Position numbers and translations under genes: made by a program. This document shows positions 1 through 8,235 of a stretch of 64,000 nucleotides of DNA, one piece after another. Within the stretch, counting starts at the first letter, position 1, and each line of letters opens with the position of its first letter. The notes below the pieces were generated by a model. That model did no database searches and was not told where the DNA came from. It saw only the letters and a list, made by a program, of their open reading frames with translations. The stretch is from Brevibacillus reuszeri (GTDB lineage Bacteria; Bacillota; Bacilli; Brevibacillales; Brevibacillaceae), in assembly GCF_002897295.1 (NCBI RefSeq), contig NZ_BEXF01000005.1:248001-312000 (forward strand), read 5' to 3'.

Positions 1-177
1 TTTTACTTGTTTTAGCACAACATGATTTCCTGTAGGGACGTGGGTGGCGAGGTAGGCAATCCCGTAACTCCCAATTCCAAGAACATTCACAATCTCATAA
101 TCGCCAATCTGTGATCCAGGACGATAGGGTCTATCGCGGATGGTATCGTCCCACCACGTTATCAATTGAGTCCACAT
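1..177 (-). CDS. Ser/Thr protein kinase, N-terminal fragment (gene continues past window edge)
   Basis: The reverse strand reads 59 codons from an ATG at 175-177 with an upstream GGAGGG ribosome site. The peptide contains the start of a eukaryotic-like (Hanks-type) kinase domain. There is a glycine-rich nucleotide loop (VLGIGSYGIAYLA, about residues 33-45) followed by a beta3 strand ending in VVLKQVK, where the first lysine is the expected ATP-anchoring residue. The catalytic HRD and DFG motifs lie outside the window, so activity cannot be judged. The gene is divergent from the gene starting at 289. Confidence 0.8.
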   Translation of the reverse strand, partial: MWTQLITWWDDTIRDRPYRPGSQIGDYEIVNVLGIGSYGIAYLATHVPTGNHVVLKQVK

Positions 178-223
178 ATCCGCTTCCCTCCTGTATTCAT
201 CTTACCATGAAACATAAAAATGA

Positions 224-253
224 CTGACCGTTTTTATTTGAATTTGCTATAAT
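224..253 (+). promoter_or_regulatory. Probable sigma-A promoter
   Basis: A -10 TATAAT lies at 248-253 with an extended TGC in front of it. A weak -35 (CTGACC, 224-229) sits 18 bp upstream. It is placed to drive the gene at 289. Confidence 0.55.
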
Positions 254-288
254 CAGTTCGTTACATGTAGACAGGAGCGGAAGTGAAA

Positions 289-1410
289 ATGAACTTTACG
301 ATTGACTGGCTATCCTTTTACTTGATTGAGCAGCCTGAGGAAGAGGATGGGATCAAAAAAGTACGCATGACTCGAAATTTAAGCCATGATGAATATCAAA
401 GAAGTGAGCTCCGTGATTTTCTGGATGGGGAGTTCGCCCGGATCGCCAAGCGCAAGGTCGAAATGAACCCCAAAACGGAAGGAACGCCAACGAAATTGGG
501 GCAATTTGTTTTGGAGCCCGGTCACCCGTTAGACTCGAATCCAAACTATGCTTTGTTGAATCGCCTTCTGACCGCTGAGACGGCAGGAGAGAGCAAGGAG
601 CCTTGTCAGGAGCTGATCCAATCGTATTTGCGTACGTCACAGGTACGGGGTGGCGTGATGATTGTCGTTCGCACGAGACTGGAGCTTTTAGATGAACGGT
701 ATGTGTTTATTTTAAAATGTGATTTCGAACAAAAAACGGCTGTCATTACAGATGAGAAAAGTCTGATCTCCAATGTGCAGATGGCTATCAATGCGAAAAA
801 TATGAAGTCCCTTATGTACCCGTATATGATTGAGTCTGGAATGAATGACCCGTATCATGTAAAAATTCATCAGTTTTCCCACGCGAAGTATTTTGAAGAG
901 TTTTTACGTTTTATCGATTACCCACAAACGGTGACACAGATTGTTTCGGAAGAAGTCATTTCGCTTGCTAGGCAGCACATTGAATACAACTATCCAGAAG
1001 AAACCGAGGAAAGACAAAGGGAAGAGGAAGCAATCGAACTGATCGCAGCGAGCCCAAAACGCGAATTGGCGGAAAAATGGGAGCATGAAACGGTCATGGA
1101 AGCAATGCATATCATTACAGACCGTCAACCAGAGGTAGAGCTTAAATTCAAGCTGGATCATATGCAAATACGGACGATGCTGGCTGATTATGGGACAAGC
1201 CTTCACATTGCCAAAGTAAACGGACGCTATCTCATTTTGCTGGAAGGTGAGCAGCTCCAATTCGAGCGAGGAGTGTCTCCTGTCGAATTCGTGAAACCAA
1301 AAGCGCTGGCAGATATCGTGAAAGAGATTGAAGCACGAAGTCATACGGTACAACAACCAGTGATGGCTACAGCTCAAGGAGATGATGAGGATCGGCCGCC
1401 GTGGGAGTAA
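289..1410 (+). CDS. Conserved protein of unknown function, probably DUF3900 family
   Basis: A soluble, acidic protein of 373 aa without signal peptide or membrane segment. Its beginning (NFTIDWLSFYLIEQ), the RGGVMIVV segment near residue 120 and the middle stretch KNMKSLMYPYM resemble what I recall of the Bacillales DUF3900 family, whose function is not known; this was not checked against a database. ATG 289 is preferred because homologues seem to start at this point; a GTG at 283 is also possible, with GGAG at 274-277. It is followed after 20 bp by the gene at 1431 and they are probably co-transcribed. Confidence 0.7.
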   Translation: MNFTIDWLSFYLIEQPEEEDGIKKVRMTRNLSHDEYQRSELRDFLDGEFARIAKRKVEMNPKTEGTPTKLGQFVLEPGHPLDSNPNYALLNRLLTAETAGESKEPCQELIQSYLRTSQVRGGVMIVVRTRLELLDERYVFILKCDFEQKTAVITDEKSLISNVQMAINAKNMKSLMYPYMIESGMNDPYHVKIHQFSHAKYFEEFLRFIDYPQTVTQIVSEEVISLARQHIEYNYPEETEERQREEEAIELIAASPKRELAEKWEHETVMEAMHIITDRQPEVELKFKLDHMQIRTMLADYGTSLHIAKVNGRYLILLEGEQLQFERGVSPVEFVKPKALADIVKEIEARSHTVQQPVMATAQGDDEDRPPWE

Positions 1411-1430
1411 AGCAGGAGGTGTAATCAAGG

Positions 1431-2066
1431 GTGAGTGAAAAAGAAACGAAGCAAGCTAGCAAACCGAGTCGACAAGAAGTATCCCTCGTTGGAGGAGAGC
1501 AGCAGGTTTTTCCAGTGCTGCGCCATGCCTCATTGGTGAAAAAAAATCCGGATCGTTGGGTAACTAGACCACATACAGCTGATACGGTTATTTTATACGC
1601 ATTGGATTTGGGCGAAGGATATATCCTGCTTGAACACATTCATCTTACGTCTGCTGCCTGGACAGAAGAAAAGCTGCATCAGTGCGCCATGGACAATCTG
1701 CAAAAGCTGCCTTTTTCGGTGAAGACGCAAGAGGTAGCAGGCAATCACATTCATTTTATTAGTCCATCAGATGGTTATGCCGCAAGTCGGATTTTGCTTG
1801 ATTCCGTCATTCGCAAATTTGACGAGAAGAAGCAAGGTGATGCACTCGGTGTGGCCATTCCGCATCAAGACGTGTTGGTGATTGCCGATATGGTCGGTGA
1901 TTCCGGAGCAAATCTGTTGGCGCGATTGACCTATGACTTCGCCTCCAAAGGACAAGTACCAATCTGTGTCCTGCCCTTTTATTGGGAGGATGGGGAGCTG
2001 ACGCCGTTTATCGTTGTGTCTCACGGTACAGAAACGGCTGTACAGAAAAAGCCGCCGACTGCTTGA
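1431..2066 (+). CDS. Conserved protein, possibly DUF1444 (YtpQ)-like
   Basis: A 211-aa soluble protein starting at GTG with AGGAGG in front. The N-terminal 20 residues are polar and probably disordered. The segment around LHQCAMDNLQKLP and the later GVAIPHQDVLVIADM (residues about 142-156) recall the YtpQ/DUF1444 fold, whose role is unknown. The C-terminus is rich in beta strands and ends in a short polar tail. It is the second gene of a two-gene unit closed by the terminator at 2090. The family assignment is tentative. Confidence 0.6.
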   Translation: MSEKETKQASKPSRQEVSLVGGEQQVFPVLRHASLVKKNPDRWVTRPHTADTVILYALDLGEGYILLEHIHLTSAAWTEEKLHQCAMDNLQKLPFSVKTQEVAGNHIHFISPSDGYAASRILLDSVIRKFDEKKQGDALGVAIPHQDVLVIADMVGDSGANLLARLTYDFASKGQVPICVLPFYWEDGELTPFIVVSHGTETAVQKKPPTA

Positions 2067-2089
2067 ATCGATCTATTTTGGAAGCACGA

Positions 2090-2120
2090 AGACTGCCAAT
2101 TGCTATAGGCAGTCTTTTTT
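2090..2120 (+). terminator. Rho-independent terminator
   Basis: Perfect 8-bp stem AGACTGCC (2090-2097) / GGCAGTCT (2108-2115) followed by six T, closing the unit 289-2066. Confidence 0.85.
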
Positions 2121-2180
2121 GATAAGATCCAGTTTATGGGATAAGTCATTTTTATTACCGGAAGCGTGAGGAGCGAAAAC

Positions 2181-3080
2181 ATGCGCAATTTTATGATCGG
2201 ACAATATGGTTCTTTCGATGTCCAAAAGTATGAACGGGACTATCGACACTCATTTTACGGGATAGAAGCATGTTTGTTCGAGAAAGAGTCAGATATTTTG
2301 AAATTAAAAAACGAATCTCGTCTCAACAGCTTTCAGATCGGAGTTCACTTTCCTATGCGTGCAGGTGGTTCCAAGCTGCGAGACGCACTCTTTTTAGCTC
2401 AGGATGAGCTCGTTAGACAAGACGCTTATGACTACATTCAGAGGGAATTGGACTATTTAGCAGCAATCAAGCCTGCCTACATTTTATTTCATTACCCGAA
2501 GCCTGTTATTGTCGATGATCGCGTCAATTGGGAAAAATGGCGATTTTGCGATGCGGCCGAACATGTATTTGAGAGCCGCTATTCCTTTGCCGAGTTTACC
2601 GAAAAAAGTGAGCACTTGTTTGCCTGGCTTTCAGAAAAAGGCAAGGAATACGGCTTTACTCCGGTTCTCGAATTTGATGCCTTGAATTCGTACATATACG
2701 ACACGGATTTTTTGGAAGGATTACTTAAGAAATATCCACGAATCAGGCTTTGCTTGGATACAGGACGTCTTTTTTTCCAAGAAAAGATTGATCCTTTTTT
2801 TCAAGCAGAGAAAGTCATTAAGAAATTTGCTGCTTATGCAAATAGCGTCCATCTCTGGAACATGAAGTATACCGACAAGGTCGAATACAATCATTATCCA
2901 GTATTACCCGAATGTTCCGTGGAGGATGGCTGGGCACCGATCGAAGCTTACTTGACATGGATGCTTCAGGAGAATCCACGCATCAAGATCATGTTTGAGC
3001 ACCGTTCAGAGATGGTGAGTGAGGAGCAGCTGCAGCGATGCTATGAATGGGTAGATAAAATCGTAGGCAAAGCCCAATGA
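2181..3080 (+). CDS. Xylose-isomerase-like TIM-barrel protein (sugar phosphate isomerase/epimerase superfamily)
   Basis: A cytosolic protein of 299 aa. Residues expected to bind a divalent metal in the AP-endonuclease-2/xylose isomerase superfamily appear in order: Glu in VLEFDAL, Asp in CLDTGR, His in SVHLWN and Glu in FEHRSE near the C-terminus. The superfamily includes isomerases, epimerases and endonuclease IV; the substrate here cannot be read from the sequence. ATG 2181 is chosen because GAGGAG lies 6-8 bp upstream; an in-frame GTG at 2166 has no such site. The gene stands alone between two terminators. Confidence 0.75.
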   Translation: MRNFMIGQYGSFDVQKYERDYRHSFYGIEACLFEKESDILKLKNESRLNSFQIGVHFPMRAGGSKLRDALFLAQDELVRQDAYDYIQRELDYLAAIKPAYILFHYPKPVIVDDRVNWEKWRFCDAAEHVFESRYSFAEFTEKSEHLFAWLSEKGKEYGFTPVLEFDALNSYIYDTDFLEGLLKKYPRIRLCLDTGRLFFQEKIDPFFQAEKVIKKFAAYANSVHLWNMKYTDKVEYNHYPVLPECSVEDGWAPIEAYLTWMLQENPRIKIMFEHRSEMVSEEQLQRCYEWVDKIVGKAQ

Positions 3081-3111
3081 CCCTATAATTTCAGGGGTTT
3101 TGGGCTTTTTT
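3069..3111 (+). terminator. Rho-independent terminator overlapping the stop codon
   Basis: AAAGCCCA (3069-3076) pairs with TGGGCTTT and is followed by T's. An inner stem of CCCT/AGGG lies in the loop. The left arm includes the last codons of the upstream gene. Confidence 0.8.
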
Positions 3112-3177
3112 CATTTGGGCGCAATGTTTAATAGAATTTCTCTATTGGTGGATAGAAAATCTTTGTGCTTTTCTTTA

Positions 3178-3206
3178 TTGACGATGAAGGTAGTCGATGA
3201 TACAGT
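3178..3206 (+). promoter_or_regulatory. Sigma-A-type promoter for the GNAT gene
   Basis: TTGACG (3178-3183), 17-bp spacer, TACAGT (3201-3206). Upstream at 3130-3146 is a 6-bp inverted repeat, AATAGA-N5-TCTATT, that could be a regulator site. Confidence 0.6.
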
Positions 3207-3277
3207 TAGGTACAATTCCGGGTTAATCACTCAGAATAATGAGTTTTGGTTATGATCATGATGGAGGTGAAAGTACC

Positions 3278-3829
3278 GTGGCTCAAACAGAGGCTTTACG
3301 AATTCGGGATGCAGTTGATTCGGACCGCGAAGCGATTCAAGCGGTTTCCTTAGGAGCCTACGTGCAATATGCCGAGGTGCTGCCCAAGGACAGGTGGGAA
3401 GCCTACCGGGATTCAATCCTTGATTCTGTATATGGTGAAGAGCCAGCAGCTCGTATCGTGGCTGAATGGAATCAAGAAATTGTTGGGAGTGTGCTCTTGT
3501 TCATTACCTCCGAAAAAGCTTATGATCGTCCACAACTAGGGATCAAGGGTCCGATCATCCGGTTGCTGTCAGTTTCACCCCATGCAAGGGGTAAGGGAAT
3601 AGCGACTGCGCTGATCAAAGAGTGCGTACGCCGTGCGCAGCAGATGGGTGCTGAATACCTTCACTTGCACACATCCGATATGATGGCAGCCGCCGTAAAG
3701 CTTTACGAGCATCTCGGCTTCGAAAGGGCAGTGGACAAAGATATGATGAACGGCACCACACTAGTGAAGGGCTATCGAATAAACCTGCAAACGACCAACC
3801 TGCTGGAATCAGCAAATACGAGTAGGTAG
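3278..3829 (+). CDS. GNAT-family N-acetyltransferase
   Basis: A 183-aa enzyme expected to transfer an acetyl group from acetyl-CoA to an amine. The acetyl-CoA pyrophosphate loop is visible as RGKGIATAL preceded by LLSVSPHA, and the C-terminal fold shows AAVKLYEHLGFE. GTG 3278 follows GGAGGTGA by 7 bp, which argues for it over an in-frame ATG at 3239. It lies 221 bp before the cysteine-salvage operon. In B. subtilis the comparable ytm operon also begins with an acetyltransferase (YtmI), but this protein does not look close to YtmI, so a shared pathway is only inference. Confidence 0.8.
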   Translation: MAQTEALRIRDAVDSDREAIQAVSLGAYVQYAEVLPKDRWEAYRDSILDSVYGEEPAARIVAEWNQEIVGSVLLFITSEKAYDRPQLGIKGPIIRLLSVSPHARGKGIATALIKECVRRAQQMGAEYLHLHTSDMMAAAVKLYEHLGFERAVDKDMMNGTTLVKGYRINLQTTNLLESANTSR

Positions 3830-3955
3830 TAGCTTTGTTTTACGCCAAACATATATGGAATAAGTCTATAGCAGTCGACCGGATCACCGGAGACGTTCAA
3901 GTTTCTTAATCGAGGGAAGGAATGATTGAGGGAAATTGAAGGTCTTTTTTTAATC

Positions 3956-3970
3956 CCCTAAACAATAGGG
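3956..3970 (+). promoter_or_regulatory. Inverted repeat upstream of the transporter operon, possible operator
   Basis: CCCTA-N5-TAGGG forms a perfect 5-bp arm dyad about 80 bp before the first gene of the operon. The 3830-4050 gap also has a small CCGG hairpin near 3880. I see no S-box, T-box or clear -35/-10 pair there. A role as a regulator site is a guess from position. Confidence 0.3.
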
Positions 3971-4050
3971 TAGGTTGTAGTGTGCCATGATGAAATAAAG
4001 CCGACTAAAAAGATGTAAATAATTAGATAAAATTAGGAGTGTTCGATTGT

Positions 4051-4881
4051 ATGAAAAAAACTGGTGCTATTTCATCGCTTTTACTCGCTGTAGCCATTTT
4101 TGCTGTTGGCTGCGGATCGACAGAGAGTGCCAATCAGACGAGTACATCTAAGCCGCCAGAAGCTGGAGCTGTGGGAGTGAAGAAAATCATTGTTGGAACC
4201 GGCACCAAGTTTCCGAATGTTTGCTTTATCGACGAGAACGGAAAACTGACTGGCTATGACGTCGAGCTGGTAAGAGAAATTGACCAGCGTCTCCCGGACT
4301 ATGAGTTTGAATTTCAGACGATGGAATTTGCCAATTTACTGCTCAGCCTGGAGACGAAGAAAATTGATTTTATCGCACATGAGATGGAGAAAAATCCGGA
4401 GCGTGAGCAAAAGTATTTGTTTAACAAAGAGCCGTATGTCATTTGGAAGACAAGGGTAGTCGTACCAAAGGAAAACGAAACGATCCAATCACTCGACGAT
4501 TTAAAAGGTAAGAGGGCTTATACCACCGCAACGTCTGCTGCAGCGCAAATTTTAGAAAACTACAACAAAGAAAATAACAATGCCATCAATATTGTTTACT
4601 CCAATGGCAGTGCCAACGATGCTGTTAACCAACTGACCCAAGGGCGTGCGGACGCGACACTTGGCTCAGACTTTTCTCTTCCGCTTATTGATCCACAAGG
4701 AAAGCTAAAGACAGTTGGTGAGCCGCTGGTATCCTCTAACGTTCTGTTCATGTTTCGCAAAGACGAGCAGGAGGCGCAAGTGTTGTCAGACAAGATCGAT
4801 GAAGTCATTAAACAGCTCAAGGACGATGGAACCTTAACCAAGCTGAGCAACCATTGGCTTGGCGGTGACTATACGCAATAA
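4051..4881 (+). CDS. Amino-acid ABC transporter substrate-binding lipoprotein (TcyJ/TcyK-like)
   Basis: A 276-aa lipoprotein anchored outside the membrane that should capture the solute for the permeases downstream. A short signal peptide ends in a lipobox (FAVGC, cysteine about residue 21), followed by a Ser/Thr/Gln linker and a family-3 binding domain starting IIVGTGTKFPN, with the usual GYDVELVREI and KIDFIAHEM segments. ATG 4051 is chosen: AGGAG lies at 4035-4039, while an upstream in-frame GTG at 4039 overlaps that site. The operon context suggests cystine or an S-modified cysteine as ligand. B. subtilis has two binding proteins in the matching operon; here there is one. Confidence 0.85.
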   Translation: MKKTGAISSLLLAVAIFAVGCGSTESANQTSTSKPPEAGAVGVKKIIVGTGTKFPNVCFIDENGKLTGYDVELVREIDQRLPDYEFEFQTMEFANLLLSLETKKIDFIAHEMEKNPEREQKYLFNKEPYVIWKTRVVVPKENETIQSLDDLKGKRAYTTATSAAAQILENYNKENNNAINIVYSNGSANDAVNQLTQGRADATLGSDFSLPLIDPQGKLKTVGEPLVSSNVLFMFRKDEQEAQVLSDKIDEVIKQLKDDGTLTKLSNHWLGGDYTQ

Positions 4882-4912
4882 ACAGAGTTTAACGAGAGGT
4901 GAGATCACGTAA

Positions 4913-5701
4913 ATGGGCAAGGAATTCGAGATCACCTATGTATTTACGCTCTTTATCAAGCTTCTATCCGCGCTTGGCACTACTATGTTCATTGTCGTAG
5001 CTTCCATCCTGCTAGGAGTTATCGTCGGGTTTCTCATAGCCCTACCGAGGCTGTACAACATACCCGTGCTGCGTCATTGTTCACAAGTTTTCGTGTCATT
5101 CTTTCGAGGAACACCGGTATTAATCCAGCTTTTCCTCATTTATTATGGATTGCCTGAAGTATTGAAGCTGCTCTCCCTGGATGTATCGAGGGCACCAGTA
5201 TTGATGTTTGTCATCTTCACGTACGCACTGCACAGCGGGGCATTCATCTCCGAAGCGATACGGGCAGCAGTTACCGCGGTTGACCGGGGGCAGGTGGAAG
5301 CGGCTTATGCTGTCGGCATGAACGGTTACCAGGCTTTTTCTCGCATTGTTTTACCTCAGGCGCTGGCTGTTTCTATTCCTGTCCTAGCCAATATTGTTAT
5401 CGCCAATCTCAAGGATACATCGCTCGCCTTTTCGCTGGGGGTCATCGAATTGACAGGGAAGGCGCAAACGCTTGTAACAGCTACACAGCATTTTATTGAG
5501 ACGTATATCGCCCTAGCTGGAATATATCTGTTGATCAGTATCGGTCTTGAAAAAATGTTTAACAAAATGGAACGTCGTCTACTCTCCCATGAACGGAGTG
5601 TTGTTCAAAAGGCAGAGGAGAGAGCTAGCAATAGCTTACTTTCATCCTATAAAGGATTCGTGACCAGGCTGAAGCTCGGAAAAGGGGGGAGTGGGGTATG
5701 A
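4913..5701 (+). CDS. tcyL: Amino-acid ABC transporter permease (TcyL-like)
   Basis: An integral membrane protein of 262 aa of the polar amino-acid uptake family with about five membrane helices. The cytoplasmic EAA loop, contact site for the ATPase, is clear (EAAYAVGMNGYQAFSRIVLP, about residues 128-147). A charged C-terminal tail of about 40 residues (from residue 222) is longer than usual. It starts at ATG with GAGAGGTGAG upstream and overlaps the next permease by 4 bp (ATGA), which points to translational coupling. The symbol is given by position and similarity to the B. subtilis tcyJKLMN order. Confidence 0.75.
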   Translation: MGKEFEITYVFTLFIKLLSALGTTMFIVVASILLGVIVGFLIALPRLYNIPVLRHCSQVFVSFFRGTPVLIQLFLIYYGLPEVLKLLSLDVSRAPVLMFVIFTYALHSGAFISEAIRAAVTAVDRGQVEAAYAVGMNGYQAFSRIVLPQALAVSIPVLANIVIANLKDTSLAFSLGVIELTGKAQTLVTATQHFIETYIALAGIYLLISIGLEKMFNKMERRLLSHERSVVQKAEERASNSLLSSYKGFVTRLKLGKGGSGV

Positions 5702-6408
5702 AGCTGGATGTATCCTTTTTGCTAGACGTATTTCCACTTTTACTATCAGCGCTCCCAACGACACTGGTGATAACGGCTGTTTCTGTAAGTGTAGGCTTTG
5801 TGATTGGGATCGTGATTGCTTCGATACGCATCTATCGAGTTCCCTTCCTTTACCCCATTGCCGTTTCCTATGTGACGTTTATCCGGGGTACGCCCATGCT
5901 AACCCATTTGTTTCTTATCTATTTTGGTCTCCCTCTACTCGTTGATGGTCTTGCTTCGTTTGTCGGTTTGAGCTTTCGTGCTGCTTCTATTCCTTTAATC
6001 TGGTTCGCTTTCATTTCGTTCTCCATTACGGCGGGGGCATACATGTCCGAGGTTGTGCGCTCGGGGCTTTTAGCAGTCAACCGAGGACAGACGGAAGCAG
6101 CCTATGCGATTGGGATGACTACTTGGCAGGCATTGAGACGGATTGTGTTTCCACAAGCATTTGCGACCAGCTTACCGAATTTGTCAAATTCTGTGATAGG
6201 CATGCTGCACGGCTCAACACTTGCTTTTACCGTTTCCGTTGTCGATATCAACGCGAAAGCACAAATCGTGGCCACAACCAATTGGAAATTTTTCGAAGCT
6301 TATATCGCTGCAGCTATCATTTTCTGGGGGTTAACGATCGCGATTGAGCGAATAACAGGACTCATCGAGAAGCGGATCAATCTGTATAACAGAGGAGGTG
6401 TCGCATGA
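5698..6408 (+). CDS. tcyM: Amino-acid ABC transporter permease (TcyM-like)
   Basis: The second membrane subunit, 236 aa, with an EAA loop ([20 protein letters not shown], about residues 131-150) and [17 protein letters not shown] in the first third. It should form the heterodimeric channel with the preceding permease. Start and stop both overlap the neighbours by 4 bp (ATGA), so the three transport genes are almost certainly one transcript. Confidence 0.75.
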   Translation: MKLDVSFLLDVFPLLLSALPTTLVITAVSVSVGFVIGIVIASIRIYRVPFLYPIAVSYVTFIRGTPMLTHLFLIYFGLPLLVDGLASFVGLSFRAASIPLIWFAFISFSITAGAYMSEVVRSGLLAVNRGQTEAAYAIGMTTWQALRRIVFPQAFATSLPNLSNSVIGMLHGSTLAFTVSVVDINAKAQIVATTNWKFFEAYIAAAIIFWGLTIAIERITGLIEKRINLYNRGGVA

Positions 6409-7157
6409 TCAAATTAACCGGAATTACAAAAAGCTTTGGACGCAATCAAGTCTTAAAAGGGATTGATTTGCATGTCAACAAAGGCGAGGTGGTAGTCATC
6501 CTCGGTCCGAGTGGCTCTGGCAAGACAACTTTGCTGCGATGCATCAACTACTTGGAGAGACCAAGCGACGGTCAGATTGTCATTGGCGACAGCATTGTTG
6601 ATTGCAAGCGTGCTGGAAAGCAAGACATTCTACAGCTACGGCGAAAGAGCGCGATGGTATTTCAGCAATATAACTTGTTTAAGCATAAAACCGCATTGGA
6701 AAACGTGATGGAAGGCCTAGTGATCGTGCAAAAGCGACCAAAGGAAGAAGCACGAGAAAGGAGTGTAAGCGTGCTTGAGAAGGTGGGGCTTGGCAGCAAG
6801 CTCGATGCGTATCCCAGTGAATTATCTGGCGGTCAGCAGCAGCGAGTCGGGATTGCAAGAGCACTTGCTTTGGAGCCAGAGGTAATTCTATTCGACGAAC
6901 CGACGTCGGCACTAGATCCTGAGCTGGTCGGCGAGGTTTTGGAAGTCATCCGTAAGATCGCCAAGGAAGGAATCACGATGATCGTCGTGACTCATGAAAT
7001 GGGTTTTGCGCGTGACGTAGCCAATCACGTTGTGTTTATGGACGGTGGGGTCATCGTCGAAGAAGGTACCCCACTGGAAATATTCAGCTCGCCAAAGGAA
7101 GAGCGTACCAAACAGTTCTTGAAGCGGATTACACCAGAGTGGAGCTATACGATTTAA
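6405..7157 (+). CDS. tcyN: Amino-acid ABC transporter ATP-binding protein (TcyN-like)
   Basis: A 250-aa cytosolic ATPase that powers the transporter. Walker A is GPSGSGKTT (residues 34-42), the signature is LSGGQQQR (about 140), Walker B is [14 protein letters not shown], and the switch histidine is in VVTHEMGFA. The segment [14 protein letters not shown] matches the TcyN subgroup as I remember it. It overlaps the permease by 4 bp and is followed within 32 bp by the monooxygenase gene. Confidence 0.85.
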   Translation: MIKLTGITKSFGRNQVLKGIDLHVNKGEVVVILGPSGSGKTTLLRCINYLERPSDGQIVIGDSIVDCKRAGKQDILQLRRKSAMVFQQYNLFKHKTALENVMEGLVIVQKRPKEEARERSVSVLEKVGLGSKLDAYPSELSGGQQQRVGIARALALEPEVILFDEPTSALDPELVGEVLEVIRKIAKEGITMIVVTHEMGFARDVANHVVFMDGGVIVEEGTPLEIFSSPKEERTKQFLKRITPEWSYTI

Positions 7158-7188
7158 CTTGCCTACTAAAGTGAGGAGCGTGAACGAG

Positions 7189-8235
7189 ATGGGAATCAAG
7201 CTGAGCATTTTGGACCAAACCCCTATTTTTGCAGGAGAGACGCCAACCCAGGCATTTCACCATACAATCGAGCTGGCACAATTGGCAGAACGCCTAGGCT
7301 ATCATCGTTTTTGGGTTTCCGAACACCATGATTCGGATCGAGTAGCAGGCAGCTCTCCAGAAGTATTAATTTCCTATTTGCTTGCCCATACGAATCAAAT
7401 CCGGATCGGCTCCGGTGGAGTGATGCTCCAGCATTACAGCCCTTATAAAGTCGCGGAAAATTTTAATGTGCTAGCCGCACTTGCGCCGGGCCGTGTCGAT
7501 CTTGGTATTGGTCGTGCCCCAGGCGGTTTGCCGCGCTCTACGCGTGCGCTTCAGCAAGGAATTACGGAGCCAGCAACGTTATCTGAAAAGCTAGTGGAGC
7601 TAGAGCAGTTCGTACACAATCAAGTAGGTGAAGAACATCCGCATGCAGGGATCGTAGCGGCACCTGTTGTGGATACACCTGCTGACATTTATGTTCTAGG
7701 GACGAGTGTTTCCAGTGCAGAAATCGCAGCCGAGTCTGGTTTACCATATGTGTTCGCCTTGTTCATTAATAGCGATGAACAGGTTGCCCGGGAGGCATTT
7801 ACCGCATATTCGCGCAAATTTAAAACGAAAAATGGACGTGAGCCTCAGCCGATTTTGGCGTTATCTGTCATTGTCGCAGACTCGGATGAAGAGGCAGAAT
7901 CGCTGGCAGAAGGCTATGAGCTTGTAAAAATCAAGCTAGCGAGCGGCAAGACGCTGACAGTGGGAACAAAAGAGCAAGCCGATGAATTTGCTCGGCAATC
8001 GAACGAGGAATATACAATCGAAACGCAGCAAGCCCAAATAACGCGAGGCACAAAAGAGTCAGTGAGAGCCAAACTGCGGGAGTTGCAGGAAAAATTTGCA
8101 GTCGACGAGCTGATCGTCGTTTCGACCAATATACAAAACTTTGAACAGAGAAAGCGTTCCTACGTTTTACTGAAGGAAGCTTTCACCGAGCTGGAAGGGA
8201 GAGAAGTGGAGTGGGAGCAAACCATCACGGGGTGA
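7189..8235 (+). CDS. cmoO: Luciferase-like flavin monooxygenase (YtmO/CmoO-like)
   Basis: A 348-aa TIM-barrel enzyme of the bacterial luciferase family, single-chain LLM group with the usual start SILDQTPIFAG, the YHRFWVSEHH segment and SSPEVLISYLL. Such proteins use reduced FMN and oxygen. In B. subtilis the homologue YtmO belongs to the operon that removes alkyl or succinyl groups from cysteine sulfur. ATG 7189 follows GAGGAGCG by 8 bp; upstream in-frame starts lack a ribosome site. The final 25 bp overlap the deacylase gene. Confidence 0.75.
   Translation: MGIKLSILDQTPIFAGETPTQAFHHTIELAQLAERLGYHRFWVSEHHDSDRVAGSSPEVLISYLLAHTNQIRIGSGGVMLQHYSPYKVAENFNVLAALAPGRVDLGIGRAPGGLPRSTRALQQGITEPATLSEKLVELEQFVHNQVGEEHPHAGIVAAPVVDTPADIYVLGTSVSSAEIAAESGLPYVFALFINSDEQVAREAFTAYSRKFKTKNGREPQPILALSVIVADSDEEAESLAEGYELVKIKLASGKTLTVGTKEQADEFARQSNEEYTIETQQAQITRGTKESVRAKLRELQEKFAVDELIVVSTNIQNFEQRKRSYVLLKEAFTELEGREVEWEQTITG

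Noticed and set aside
904..1428. Open frame of 174 codons on the reverse strand
   Set aside because: Lies fully within the DUF3900-like gene, has no ribosome site and gives a Cys/Phe-rich peptide typical of antisense frames.
3830..4050. Possible S-box or T-box riboswitch before the cysteine-salvage operon
   Set aside because: Core motifs of either class (for example the T-box GGTGGNACCGCG) are missing; only small hairpins and one dyad are seen.
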